Notes: a model not told the origin generated them from the sequence alone. DNA of 64,000 bases from Vanessa cardui (GCF_905220365.1 NC_061140.1:11658501-11722500); one strand, 5' to 3'. Shown: positions 1 to 12,350, numbered from the stretch's first letter. Numbers and translations are program-made.

Positions 1-947
1 TATGTCAATAAATGATTTTTCTTTCTTTCTTTCTTCTATAATCGACCATTCACTAAAAAATTAAAATAAATATCATTGGATTAACTAAGTTTCAGTTGTG
101 TACAAAAAAATATTATGAAATCCATCAAGAATGCAACTGACAGTCACAAATTTGTTACCACCATGACAACCTATGATGGATGCCCTTTGCTTTTACTACA
201 TCTCAAAGGTTTCTAAGCTTTCGTTTTACAATAAACATATATAATTCAGAAGTACTAGAAGTAAAGTTTTACTAACTAAATTAGACTAAAAAAACCTTTT
301 TTTAAGTGTTTTATAAGACTTATTTCCGTGTTCAATTTATCGCAAATCAAATTAAATTACAAGTATAAAAAGCCTTTAAAGCAGAAGATTTTTTTTCACA
401 TTTTTTCCTAACTCTTAATAGCTAGTTAATTAGTTTTCACGAGTTTAGACATTTTCCTCGCGGCCAGCGATGAAAGTAATCAATTAAAATTAACATTTTC
501 TATTTTTTTATATTAAATTAAATTAGTTTTTTTGTACAAAAAAAATGAGTAATTTTGTCAAGAAAATTATTTTAATAATGATAATTAATAGAAAATACAT
601 AATACATTTTTCACCGAAGTATATACTCTTATAAATATAATTAACACGGCTTAATTATGTGACGTTACGCTTGGTTACACATAACTAAATGTTGATAGTC
701 TCAACCCGGACAGAAGCTGCGTTTTCATGTGCTTCATTTGTGTTTATAATACAAATCAAAGTATTTTAACTTTAAGGTCTATTGTGATTCCTTCATACAC
801 ACGGTCTTAAAAAACTGGTGTTCTCTCTGGAAATTGTGTTGGAGTATTATATGAGTTATCAATCAGATCTATTATTATATTAATATTTGACTAATCTAAA
901 TATCTATCACATAAAAAATTACGCATATACACATAGCAAAAACAACA
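1..947. other. AT-rich DNA, no gene seen
   Basis: Only a short CTTT-type microsatellite near position 19-36 stands out. No open frame of interest, no recognised repeat. Confidence 0.6.
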
Positions 948-1089
948 AATAACAACAACAACAGCCTATAAGTTCCCACTGTTGGGCTAAAGGCCTCTTC
1001 TTCCTTTGAGGAGAAGGTTTGTAACATATTCCACCACGCTGTTCCTATGCGGGTTGCTGGAATACACACGTGACAGAATTTCTATGAAA
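948..1089 (-). mobile_element. Family B SINE, 3' half (split copy)
   Basis: Reads on the minus strand: caggctgtt tail, 'cagtgggaac', 'ggaggcctttagccc', 'ggtggaatatgttcc'. It stops abruptly after 'tctatgaaa'. The missing rest continues at 2186, so the two halves are one SINE copy opened by the element at 1090-2185. Confidence 0.9.
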
Positions 1090-2185
1090 GGAGAATGCCC
1101 AAAATACTATGGACTTTAGTATCGCCACAAAAATTTTTGTGTCAACTTTAATTCATGTTTATTTTATAGTGATAATGCTACAGAAACATATAAAAATAAA
1201 ACAACATGGCTAAAACTCCGGAATTAATAAATATAAAAGTATTATTAATAAAATAAAAGTAGTTGTTAAATCTATATTAAGGTACGCTATGGTTTGAAAA
1301 TAAGCCCAGCAGTGACAGCTGTTGAAAGAATGAAAGAGAAAGATTCAGATGGAGAGAGAAAGAGAGAAATAAAACAATTAGGCAATATACAAAAATTATT
1401 TTATTTCATATTAATCATTTATATTCTTCAAAAATATAACAATTTTCTTCAAAAATGTTATCTAAAAATTGGGCTGGTGCATTTACATCATTAAACGTAC
1501 GCGCCTGCTGATCTCTTGGTTTAATTGCCGTTTCTCTGATGAAGTGACAGGTGGGTTTTCACGTCGTTCACAATCACTGTGGTTAAATTATAAGTCACAA
1601 GGTAAACTCTGCAAGGATTAAAAGTATAACTAAAGCAAAGGAGTCTCAGCCTCACAATCACTTTAGCTTATACTAACACCAATGCTGTTATACACGTACT
1701 AAAATATTACCACGAGCTTAAAACAAACAATGAAAACAGTTACTGAGTGACATATTACTCGTGCTGCCAGACAGAACTAAAAGTTATTATCGATTATTTA
1801 TTTATTAATTATCTGTTTATAAATTGTATCTATATAAACAAATAGTCTTTTTAATGCATATTGCATATATTATAATAGTGTTATGCATATTTTAAGTATT
1901 TTTAGATAAAATGTATAAAATTCTATCATAATTATGTATATTGGAAATTAATTTTAAAAATAAGAATCGAAACTCGCAACGTCATCATAATCGGACTGAA
2001 TTCATCGATTTTATAAATATACAATGTAGACGAAACAACTACTTTTTTTTTGGTTTTAAGTTATCCGGAGATATTATAATGTCATCATATTTAAAATAAT
2101 TTGTTTAATTTTACTTTATAATAACTAAGTTTATAAAAAAGAGACACAAGAAGATTTTTTGCGATACTATTATTGGGCATTCTCC
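1090..2185. mobile_element. Non-autonomous DNA transposon, Spy-type (no TSD, AAA|TTT site)
   Basis: Seen: the element begins GGAGAATGCCCAA and ends with its reverse complement. The inverted ends extend to about 50 bp, sharing TAGTATCGC and CTTGTGTC/TTTGTGTC blocks with small gaps. It sits inside a B SINE. Removing it restores the uninterrupted SINE order 'tctatgaaa' + 'tttgtcacatg' found in the copies at 20621 and 45355, so no base was duplicated or lost and the site is AAA|TTT. Known: this is the insertion behaviour described for Spy transposons, a group related to IS5, ISL2EU and PIF/Harbinger elements. Inside, the longest open frame (1294-1494, 66 codons) has no recognisable domain, so the copy is non-autonomous. 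Family assignment rests on structure, not on protein homology. Confidence 0.8.
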
Positions 2186-2346
2186 TTTGTCACATGCAGG
2201 TTTCCTCACGATGATTTCCTTCACCGCTGAGCACGAGATGAATTATAAAGACAAATTAAGCACATGAATCAGCGGTGCTTGCCTTTGTTTGAACCCGCAA
2301 TCATCGATTAAGATGCACGCGTTCTTACCACTGAGCCATCTCGACT
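2186..2346 (-). mobile_element. Family B SINE, 5' half with tRNA-like head
   Basis: Continuation of the SINE at 948-1089. On the minus strand it has the head gagatggctcagtggt, a B box near 2290-2300 (reverse of tgtttgaacccgca), and the 'ctcgtgctcagcggtgaagg' body. Confidence 0.9.
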
Positions 2347-2370
2347 TCTATACATTTAGTGTAGTTAGTA

Positions 2371-2409
2371 ATGTGTGCATTTAGACCATAGTGGTCTAAA
2401 TCCACACAT
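2371..2409. repeat. Near-perfect hairpin
   Basis: 18-bp arms 2371-2388 and 2392-2409 with one mismatch around a 3-nt loop (TAG). Just outside the tRNA-like head of the SINE. Confidence 0.7.
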
Positions 2410-4745
2410 TGATTCAGACTGAGAAACAGAGACGGTCCCTGTGCTTGGCATTTGTGGCCTATGTCATTGTGATTTTACATTACCATCTTCGTAGATAAAA
2501 GTTTTCTTTTCACGATCAGGTCCATCTTCACTTTAAGCTTTCTCGAGTAAGTGATATACCTGCATAGAGGTAATTCTAAACCTTCAAATAATAATCAAAT
2601 CGAATTACTATTTGACAAATAGTACCTAAATATAGTTAATATCAATAACGATAGTATATGTGCGTGTTTAATACACAATGAATGTAGATTTAATGAAATG
2701 ATGGTCAGGATAAAGCCTACTATAATAAAAAAGGATTTAAATACGTAGGAAATTCACAAATAATGTTTCCACTACACGTGTCATATAAAACGTGAGGTGT
2801 CGACTGAAACAGTCACGTGTCTCTGAGCTCTTATAATCGCAATTTATATTAAACTTTCCGTTTCTCAGCTTTGGGCTTGGACTCTTGTGTTTTGAGACTT
2901 CACACGAGATACCTATGTGTCCTGGATTTTAATATATATTTTTCTATTTTAAAAATGTACATTTGTTATGGCAACATTTTATTTAAATGAAATATTAACC
3001 ATTATATATTTGGATGTAATAATAAACTTAGTATTTTATTTATCGCTAAGTATATAATTTCACAGAGCTAGCAACAGTATTATGTTTTAGTGTAGTTTCT
3101 TGTTTATACATCTTATAATAAATGTTTTTGTATGAGTGTAAATTTGAATAATTATTCACCTGTCTTTTTACAATAATAATATATAAATATCTTCATAGAT
3201 ATACAGAGCTCAATGTTTACGTAACTCAACTTTATATTACGAGCACAGTAACAATAAAATGTCCTAATATCTGTAATAAGAATACCGAAACGTCATTTTT
3301 TTTTCTTTAAATTACTTAGCACGTTATACCGGTAAATATGAAAGCAGATTGATTAAAAAAGTTTTTATTACGTACGGCATAAAGGCGATTTATTGTTAAA
3401 GTTTTTATTTTTTTTTATCTCTCAAACTTATTTCCGTAAAAACAAATGGCTGGAATTATTCAATCGGCAAGGAAATAAACAACGTACAATTGTTATCATT
3501 GTTATTTTCTTTAGAAATATATTTTACAACTTAGTAATAATTCTTTTTAAAAATATTAAATAATCAATTAGTATGACACGGTTGTAAAAGTAACATTTCG
3601 TTAATGTCCTTTCGACTTTAAAATTGCCTTACGTGGAATAATATAGGGCATTCATTTATGACTTTTTATTTCAATGATATTGAGGCTTTAAAATTCAAAC
3701 AATAATGTTAACGAACAAAATACAGATAAATAAATTTATATTTGTGAATCAGTCCAGAAATATTCTAAGATTATCATCTGCTATTTCATCTTTAACGTTA
3801 TTTCAATATATTATTTATATTCCGTCTAGTTCGTGTACTGGCAATTGTGAAGTCTTGACTATTTATCCGATCAGAGCCGGTGATTTAAGTAAGCAGGAGT
3901 CTTTATGAAACATTTTTTTTTATCTTTTATTTATGTTTAATTATAGTATCAGCTTTAAGCAATCTTATTCCATTCCATTAGATTTTGCGAGATAAAATAG
4001 ATTGGGGAAATCGGTCAGATCTATGTATAATCAAATCACATATTTTTTATTTAATAATACTTTATATGCAAAGGAAACAATTAATTACGCCTAAATTAGA
4101 CCATTGATACCCTACCAGAGCGATGTCGGGGTAGGTTACTAGTTGTGTAATTTAACTTTCCTTTACTCAGTAAAAATAGTATATTTTTTTGTACATTTTG
4201 TTTACTCTTGTATATTGACATTTGAACGGAAATTCAGACATGTTTGTATTGCACCGGAAGTAATGTATCTCGATCGTATTCATCCGTTTTACGTTTTCCA
4301 GTTATATTTTTTTTATTTATTTAATACTTACGGCACAATAAACATGAATATAATTAACGTGTTTTAGATAGCTAAGAGTTTATAGTGATTTGTTTAAGCT
4401 GATTAGTATTGTTGAATAATTTCAGTAATATTGCAAAAATGTTGAAACCGACTTACAGAGTTACGCTATTTTGATACGTTATGCAATCAATTTTAAAGTC
4501 AATTTCGCATATAAATTTTTGACATATTACAATTGAGCGTGCAGATTGCGTATTTTCATACAATATTGCTCACACGTATAACCTTTCTTTCGAATCTCTT
4601 TACTTAAATACATAAAATTAATCTGTTTAAAAGCATATTTGTAAATTTTCATAAAACAAAATTTTATAAAAATCAAATGAACCAATGTTTGGTGTGCTCC
4701 TATTCCAAGTACATTCATATCAAAATAGGGGTCATTTTTTACTGG
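2410..4745. other. AT-rich DNA, no gene seen
   Basis: Short open frames at 3705-3908 and 4143-4367 have AT-driven composition and no motif. No recognised repeat. Confidence 0.5.
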
Positions 4746-4750
4746 ATCTT

Positions 4751-5005
4751 TTATTGGACGCTACACAGGCGGATCGAAATTAAGGGAGTCCGAGACGGCC
4801 AGGATTTGATCAGGTCAGATCCTGATCTACTAAGACTAAGATCATAAAAGAAAAAAGGCAGAACACTACGGCGAAGCACCTGGCCCAACGGGCCGTTGCC
4901 CCTTCCATTCTGTACTCGTGGCTTGGTGTAGCTCTCCAAGGTGAACTCAACCCCCCCCCCTCCTCCCCGCTTATATGACCGCGTCTCCATCTTGACTCCC
5001 ATCCT
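4751..5005 (-). other. GC-rich island with an 83-codon open frame, unrecognised
   Basis: Markedly richer in G+C than its surroundings, with a run of ten or more C at about 4950. The minus-strand frame 5002-4751 includes a Gly run from the poly-C tract and a hydrophobic PFFFYDLSLS stretch. It may be a relic of a retroelement ORF or of a pseudogene. No domain recognised. Confidence 0.3.
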
Positions 5006-6550
5006 CCTTAGGAAATATTTAACTTACTGATCTTACCTATACTACACAAGACTACAATATTTTTCTAAAGATGTAATTCGACATTTTCTTGAATTCAAAA
5101 TCATAAAGAATATACTCGAGTGTCTGGTTTACAGAATGAATCTTGATATGCAGTTAATTTGGTATCAGAACCAAATAAAAAAAAAACTTAGAATATAACT
5201 CGACTCATTTCATTTACCCGACCTTATAATCGAACTCGGGGTCTCAGATGTTATACTTAAATGATCTGATAACCATCAGTCTATAAATACTAAAATATCA
5301 AAGAGTAATTGCGAAGAATTTTTCATACTTACAAATATTCCCGACTGTACGACAGCCGTATTACTTTGGGATCATTAGCGTGGCCGCAACTCGCACGGGA
5401 CATTAACTTTTATACGCAGTTCATAATATTTTTTGTCTGTTTACTTGTAGCATGTGTAAAGCTTCAAACACACTGATCTTTCGCTCTGATATTATTCATT
5501 TAAGGTCCTTCTAAGAGCTGGCCCCAATGTACAAAAACGAAAAAAGAGATCACGAAATTTACCCCTTAAACACACCCTTTTTACGTCATCTCGATAGGCT
5601 GATTAGCAGCCGTGTCAGCTGATAATAAGTGCTCATAAATATTAGTACTGCAAAAAAATATTAATCATTCTTCTTCGAATTTCTTCGTCGAACTTTTGAA
5701 CCTTTGGCACTGATGCGTTATGTCCTTTTGTGCCCGCAGTAAGAATGGGTCACTCACTATTTAAATCGGAACTAAGCAATACTGAGTGTACTGCTTGGTG
5801 GTAGAATGCTCCATGAATGTATTGAATCTATCCGTCAGTCAGGCATGCACAAAACCTAATAATTAAAAATCCTTTAATTCTAAAAGGGCTGCTAAGAAAC
5901 CAAATCAGTTCATACATCTGATTTATCCTCTAAGGTCCATTAAATAAATATAAAAAGTATGAACTACAAACATAAGCTTGGATACAAATACAGTGAAATG
6001 TAATGTAAGTATGTATGTGGCAGTTAAAATTAAATTTACGTATTATTAACAAAACAAAATTAATTTTATAACAAATTTATTGCAAGGATATAAAATAATA
6101 ATCATTAACAACAAAATACTTCAATCAATTTATGGTTTTCTAATAATATTACAAAAACAATAAAACAATGATACGCCTGACCGTATGTCGCGCCACCTCC
6201 CGCCAAAACGAGAAAGAATTTTAAAAGTCATCTGTCAGCTTGACGCATGACGTTCGGAAACTCACACTAATTCTCCTTATACTATAAAATCTCGGTGTGT
6301 CAGTGTCTTAATATCCTATCCCTCTAACAATAGTTGGGGATAAAACGACACTAACTAATGTAGCGAACGAACGGTAGTAATGACAACTAACCGCGGAGTA
6401 ACCGCTTATTATGTTAACGCTTCGTCTGTCTGTTTGTTCGCGAAAACTTTGTCATTCGCCTTGTACTAATGACTTGTGACATATTGTTATATTCAACTTA
6501 GTCAGACTGCCACTATGAGTATGGAAGTATTGTTTATTAAAATACGCAGA
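5006..6550. other. AT-rich DNA; weak tRNA-like patch
   Basis: At about 5180-5285 the minus strand reads 'gagaccccgagttcgattataagg', reminiscent of a SINE B box, but no SINE body follows. Otherwise nothing recognised. Confidence 0.4.
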
Positions 6551-6785
6551 TAATTTTAACTTTGCCGTTGAATTTATGAAAATTCAAAAAAATTGTAAAA
6601 AATACATTGGTTAATAAGGCATATTATTCAATATACTATATAGATGATAAAAAAGCATGAGTTAATATTGTTTTTAACTAATACGACTTTATATTTTTGA
6701 ATGTTAAAAATCAGTAACTTCCGAGCTTCTTGCCGGTTCTTTTCTTTCGATAGAATCTCAGATCAACTATAGTTTGATTTGATTT
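6551..6785 (+). mobile_element. Family C LINE 3' end, internally deleted
   Basis: Shares 'ttgtaaaaaatacattggt', 'atagatgataaaaaagc', 'taactaata(t/c)gac' and 'cttgccggttctt' with the copy at 47420, then jumps to the tail 'tagtttgatttgattt'. The 'ggtggtagcttcacttaatt' block is missing. Confidence 0.8.
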
Positions 6786-6873
6786 ATGTTTTAACTTCAA
6801 GTTTAATTAAGTTATGTCTTACTAATAAACTACAAGTATGACTTTATTTAAGTATTTAGTTATTTTGTTTTTC

Positions 6874-7195
6874 TTTCTAATATTTAGGGCAGAGATGGCC
6901 CAGTGGTTAGAACGCGTGCATCTTAACCAATGATATCGGGTTCAAACCCAGGCAAGCACCATTATATATATGTGCTTAATTTGTGTTTATAATTCATCTC
7001 GTGTTCGGCGGTGAAGGAAAACATCGTGAGGAAACTTGCGTGTTTCTAATTTAATCGAAATTCTGCCACATGTGTATTCCACCAACCCGCATTGGAACAG
7101 CGTGGTGGAATGTGTTGCAAGCTCTCTCGTTAATGGGAGAGGAGGCCTTAGCCCGGTAGTGGGAAATTTACAGGCTGTTATTTTTCTAATATTTA
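6874..7195 (+). mobile_element. Family B SINE, full length, with 13-bp TSD
   Basis: Body 6887-7182. The tRNA-like head has A box tggcccagtggttag and B box gggttcaaacccagg; the tail is 'cagtgggaaatttacaggctgtta'-like. It is flanked by the direct repeat TTTCTAATATTTA at 6874-6886 and 7183-7195, so retroposition is clear. Open frames on both strands here are SINE sequence, not genes. Confidence 0.95.
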
Positions 7196-8048
7196 TATTA
7201 TTAATAGCGTTATCTTTAATTAAACTTAAAACAAATGTTTGTACACAAGCGTCACATTGAAACTGAAAGATTGTGCACGAACGTTGTTTCATCTCTTTTG
7301 CTCATCTTTCGTTTTTGTTTTGTTCTTTGTCTTTTGTTTTGTAGTAAGCAATATTTATTAAAAGTTTAACTAGCATGTAGTGTTTCCTTTAAATTATTTT
7401 ACGTAGACTACGGATGTATATTACTGTACATTTGTGTAATAACCATAAAAAATAATAAAATTGAAACCTATTAAATAAAGAAAACATAAGGTTGTGTTTG
7501 TTTATGGGTGCCTGTCACAAAGATTTTTGCAGTTTCCAAGATAATTTTTGTTCTTCATTATTAACTGTCTCCACAGAAAGTAAAAACACTGCAATAAAAT
7601 TATTTATATAATTATGAGTATTTATACCCATCTCAAAGAAATGGCATTGTGTATGTGTAACTTCCATTAACTGCGCCATAGAGATTTGTATTGATCTGAA
7701 ATCTAATAGTCAGCGATATGATTGAAAACTTTTATGCTTGTCTCACTTGAAACGAAACGTTAGCGCGATTTAAAATACAACTAGCGCCATCTATTGGCAA
7801 GTTAAGGAAGTAATTTACTATGAAGAATTCAAGACTTATACAGACTACGATATTTATTTGAGTTATATTATTTATTTATAACAAGCAATTACCCGCCGAT
7901 GTTCATGGGTATATATTATGTACTAAAACCTTCTCTGAACCGCGTTGCGTCGTCTGATTTATTATGTTATACGTCGTACGATTTATAGTTTTATGTGTAT
8001 TGGTTGATTACATTTGTATAGACAGACGCTATTTAAGATGTACTAATT
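7196..8048. other. AT-rich DNA with one family J copy
   Basis: Contains the J repeat (7752-7803) and, at 7875-7925, a weak resemblance to family F ('cccgccgatgttcatgggta'). No gene seen. Confidence 0.4.
7752..7803 (+). repeat. Family J repeat fragment
   Basis: 'acgttagcgcgat' followed by 'actagcgccatctattgg'. The same two blocks occur inverted at 43913-43965. Confidence 0.65.
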
Positions 8049-8275
8049 TAGATCTTGCCTGTGTTGCGCATGGAGCATTTGCCCGAAATCGCCACGCTGG
8101 GCAGGCGGGTTGCCGCTCACAGGACGTAGCTTCTGGCACCGATGACGCTGGGCAGGTAAGGTTGGCTTGGGGCATTAAGGTGTAGTTTGCGCCTCCTTAC
8201 ATCCCTTGCACTTGGAGAGTCCTATGTTCAGCAGTGGACAAAAACGGCTGATGATGTGATGTGATGTGATGTGAA
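8049..8275 (+). mobile_element. SINE/LINE 3' end with (TGATG)n tail
   Basis: GC-richer unit ending 'cctatgttcagcagtggac', 'aacggctgatgatg', then TGATG repeats at 8248-8274. This is a common lepidopteran retroposon tail. Its tail resembles that of family B. Confidence 0.65.
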
Positions 8276-8624
8276 TTTAGATCCACTCTCTTTTGAAAAT
8301 AAGTTTTTTAAAGTACGAAATTAATATATTCAATTACTGCGCTAAAATTATCTACTTATTACAACTACATAATTATATATACAACAGTTTTTACGTATTT
8401 ATGTAGTATGTGTAAGTATACATCCATGGCATATTAAAAAAATTTAGTATTATTTTTGAGTTTCTTAAAAGCACTATAAGAATAGTATGCAGCCTTGCTT
8501 GCTTCGGTTTTGAACCTCGTTTGAAGCAATCAGAGACCAGTTTATTAATTATTACATAATATTTACTCCTGGCCGAAGGTCTGAAAACAAAATTATATTC
8601 ATTGTTTCAGTTTATGCAATTTTT
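8276..8624. other. AT-rich DNA, no gene seen
   Basis: No recognised repeat or open frame of interest. Confidence 0.5.
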
Positions 8625-8874
8625 CTTGGTGGTAGGGCTTTGTCTAAGCCCGCCTGGGCAGGTACCACCCATTCATCAGATATTCTACCGCTTAACAACA
8701 GTACGCAGTATTGTTGCGTTCCGGTTTGAAGGGTGTGTGAGCCAGTGTAACTACAGGCACAAGGGACATAGCATCTTAGTTCCCAAGACCAGTCCAGTCA
8801 TTGTATATGGGTGATGGTGACCACTTACCATCTGGTGCCGATATGCTCGTCAGCCAACCTATTCCATAAAAAAA
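8625..8874 (+). mobile_element. Family A SINE-like copy
   Basis: Runs from 'ggtggtagggctttgt' to 'cagccaacctattccataaaa'. About 30 bp are missing in the middle ('ggttggtggcacattgacga...'). Confidence 0.9.
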
Positions 8875-9012
8875 TGTATGTACAGTCATTGTTCCTGTTT
8901 CTTCTTTAATAGCGACTTTGTTTAGTACCTTTTTGTCTGTGAAGGTTCAATAAACATACAAATAAAAATATTATGGTTTTAGTTAATTTACTTAAGAGGT
9001 TTCAGTAGATGT

Positions 9013-9150
9013 AAATCAAAATAAACTTTATACGAGTAAGCTTTTACTACCCCACATCAAACGTTATACTTAGAGATTAATTACACAAGTTACCACCGGT
9101 ACCGAATGTAGATTCTACCGAGAAGAATCAAGAAACTCAGTAGTTTATCT
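9013..9150 (-). mobile_element. Family C LINE 3' end, degenerate
   Basis: Minus-strand copy: 'aaatcaaaataaacttta', 'taccaccggtaccgaa', 'gattctaccgagaagaatc', 'aagaaactcagtagtt'. Confidence 0.75.
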
Positions 9151-11651
9151 GTGATGGATTATAAATGATACACAAAATAATCATTTAGTATTCACTTTTT
9201 ATATTTTACATTTTTAAATCATGGTTTATTTATACGCATTTCATTATATAACGGAGCAGCATGTCCGAGCCCGTTTTTAAAAAAAACATGACGTCATCAT
9301 AGCTGACGTCACGAGTGTCAGAGTTTCGATCTCTAACCATCTTCGGTGGTATGAAATAAAACTCAGTGAATAAATCTTCTCTGATTTATTATAATATGAG
9401 GCGGGCGCTTGATCTTTTATAACAAAATTAGGTGGGTAGACTTATTAACACTAGAATATTTCAGACTAATTTAACATTTCAAAATTCACTAAAAATTATT
9501 AATTTCTGGACACGTGTTTTTCTTAAATTCGTGGTTTCGCGCCGACATATACGTAATATAAATTTAATATATTTAATCGAATGAATACATAGATAACGTG
9601 CTCATATATATCTGTATCTCGCTCATCTATCTTAAATCTTAAACGTTTCTTAAACAGATCGTGCAAAAATCTGAAAACATTACGAAGAAAAAGGGTTAGA
9701 ATGTGTCTAGTATTGAATTTCGATTAAAAGCTCATCACCTCCGTTCAATTTAAGCGCTTTCCTCGCTTCGAGAATATTTTCACTCAGTTTGCTTTGACGG
9801 CTGCGGATTTTAAATGCTCTGACATATGGCTGCTGGAAGGGATCAGGGATTAAGGTCTTTAACAACTAATGTAGGATGCAAGGGATGAATTATATAAACA
9901 CAAGTTAAGTACATCGGTTAAAATCCATGTTAACATAATTATTAGTACTTTATTATTTTTGTATAATTTTAAGTATACAGTATATGTATATTTATGCTTC
10001 TCTATATTTAAATAATTTGATAAGTATTTAATTTGATGTCCATGTACACGCAAAAATGATCTTATAATTTGAATTAATTCATATAAAGAACAAAGTAACC
10101 ATAAATAAATAACGAGAGTGCTTTTGTATTATTTTTTAACTGTCGCACTAGTTAACCGTTGTTGCGGATGCTCTGATCGGACTGATAAATATTAGGTAGT
10201 TCTATAAAAAATCCGTTATCCTTAAACTTGAGTATCATAACCATGTAAGGAAGTACAGAAAACCGTTTCACGCTCTTATTTAGAGTAGATTTTCCTAACG
10301 TAGAATTTACCTACTGTTGGGAGTTCGTTCGATCTTGTACCAACTTAGTAATTATAATAAGTATTGGTTGTTTAGTATTGACGACCGCAGCCTATATAAA
10401 AGTCCTAGAAATGCTAAAATATTTAACAAATAATTCTTGCAATGAAAATACTGAAAAAAATGAAATTAATTTTCAGTGTCACATCTAGTCTGTGCATTAG
10501 ATCAGTGTCCTTGTAAGCTATTGTAAGCAAGCGAAGTTTAACTCGGGTTTGGCTTAAGGGCCGCATTGTTAATGCTTTATTGGCGTAACGTACCGACGTA
10601 TATGTTGTTTAACGCTCAGTACAAACAAAACAATTCTAACTTCTGAATATCCACACATGTGTAATCACAAAATATTTTATATAATAAAAAGTACTTGAAA
10701 AAGGAGAATCGTAATACATAGCAGTATTTATACAGTAATAAATTATACAGATTTTGAAATCGCGACCTTAAATTGTTCGTACATCATCATTCTACTTCGC
10801 TTCGTACGATATATATAATATTTGTATCATATATTCTATTATTCGTACTTTTTTAAATTTCAGATTATTTGACAATGTCAAACAATTCTTAAATATGATT
10901 GTAATTAGGTATTTTTACTTGGTTGGATTTCTTGCCTGGTTAAGCTATCAGCTACTTATGAAATATACTGTCTCCAAAACAAGTTAAGTTACATATACAA
11001 GGAAAATAGCATCTTAGCTCTGAGGTTCTAAGAAAAATTATCTAATAGTTAGCAAATCTTTATCGATGATCATGCACTTTAAAGTACCTTTAAAGGTAAT
11101 AATGTGTATTTAAAGGCACGAAAATGCAACAGGCTACACACATACCTGACTGTAGACTGTTGACAAAGACTTCTTTACTTTTTCAGATGGCTTGGACCTT
11201 ATTTCTCCACAATTTTCTGAAACTGGTTTGTGTATAAATAGTATTTAATAAGTTGAATTTTGTATTTAGCTATAAAAAGAAATAGAAAGGGCAAGTAAAA
11301 ATTTTATAAAATTCCAATTAACATAATCAATTCTGAACATTTTAAAACTTCGAATGTATTCTCGACGATTGCCACAGACTACACAAACCGGTTTACAAAT
11401 AAAATAAGTTAAAAGCCAGTGTTTTCAACAGTAAACAGTTTCAATAAATCAGTTGCGACGATGTTTGGCGCTGAATTTCAAACGATCGCTTTGGTCAAAC
11501 GCAACGTGAGTCGAATACAATAAATACTTAAATGGATACACTACGCTGAGTGAACAAAACAACCTCTAGGATTTGTATGTATGTGTTCGCTTGTTTGAGT
11601 TCTGAGTAGACGTCGGTTTGGTTCTCTTCGAATGCCTATTCTAGGAATGGT
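9151..11651. other. AT-rich DNA, no gene seen
   Basis: Apart from the CRE pair, only short AT-driven open frames (for example the minus frame 9859-10053). No recognised repeat. Confidence 0.5.
9289..9311. promoter_or_regulatory. Paired CRE palindromes (candidate regulatory site)
   Basis: Two exact TGACGTCA motifs at 9289-9296 and 9304-9311, 15 bp start to start. This is the consensus for CREB/ATF-type bZIP factors. No gene start is visible nearby, so function is unproven. Confidence 0.35.
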
Positions 11652-11955
11652 TTTCTTTCTTTATTTATTTGAAACACCATCGGTATATTCATAAAAAACA
11701 CTTATGTCATAAAAGTACACGGACCAGTGCAGTGCGATACACAATTACAGGCATTTACAGCACTGTTGAATTCAATAAAAAGTAATACAATCTTAAATAA
11801 CATTAGAAACTTAAATACTATTAAAAACTTAAGCTAGAATAAACATAGACAAATACGGCTTAAGGCTATACAAATACAATAAAGGCAATACAAATAAAAT
11901 AAATAATTATAAGCCCCTAAATATAAATTTTAAAAATAAAAGCAAAATATTTATA
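11652..11955 (-). mobile_element. Possible LINE 3' UTR fragment
   Basis: Starts 'tctttatttatttgaaacac' and continues as A-rich sequence with repeated 'aatacaaataaaat' motifs, like the reverse complement of a lepidopteran LINE 3' UTR. Weak call. Confidence 0.25.
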
Positions 11956-11960
11956 TAATG

Positions 11961-12120
11961 TCTTGGTGTTAGGGCTTTTTACAAATTTGTCTGGTTATGT
12001 AACTCTTTTAAATTTGGTATCATTGTGTTAGTTCGAAGTGTGATTGGCCAATGTCAGTACAAGTATAAAGAACATAACACCCTAATTCCAAAAATATTTG
12101 GCACGTTGGTACATATGCTT
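11961..12120 (+). mobile_element. Family A copy, old, truncated
   Basis: 'cttggtgttagggcttttta', then 'gtgttagttcgaagtgtgat' and 'aacataacaccctaattcc'. Heavily diverged; runs into a second copy. Confidence 0.6.
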
Positions 12121-12127
12121 AATTATG

Positions 12128-12350
12128 ATGAGGCTTTGTGGCGAGTTCGTCAAAACAGGTGGAAGGCACCTTTACGGGCTCATCTGATATTCCAGGGTCA
12201 GACAACAGTGTTGTTGAGTTCAAGTGTGATTAAGGCAGTGCAACTACAGGCACAACGAACACACCTTAGTTCTCAAAGTTGGTGAAACATTGGTCATGTA
12301 AGTAATGGTGAATATTACTTACGGCGTTAATGTGTATGGTGATGTCTATT
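12128..12350 (+). mobile_element. Family A copy, old
   Basis: 'gaggctttgtggcgagttcg', 'ctcatctgatattccagggt', 'caactacaggcacaacgaac', 'ttagttctcaaagttggtg', 'atattacttacggcgttaat'. Two diverged A copies lie head to tail here. The 86-codon frame at 12025-12285 is just this repeat. Confidence 0.65.

Noticed and set aside
1294..1494. 66-codon frame inside the Spy-type element as a transposase
   Set aside because: Too short, no DDE motif. The element is non-autonomous.
6887..6960. Genuine tRNA gene at SINE heads (also 20621, 35171, 57413)
   Set aside because: A and B boxes are present, but each head continues into a repeated SINE body with flanking TSDs and does not fold as a full cloverleaf with an acceptor stem.
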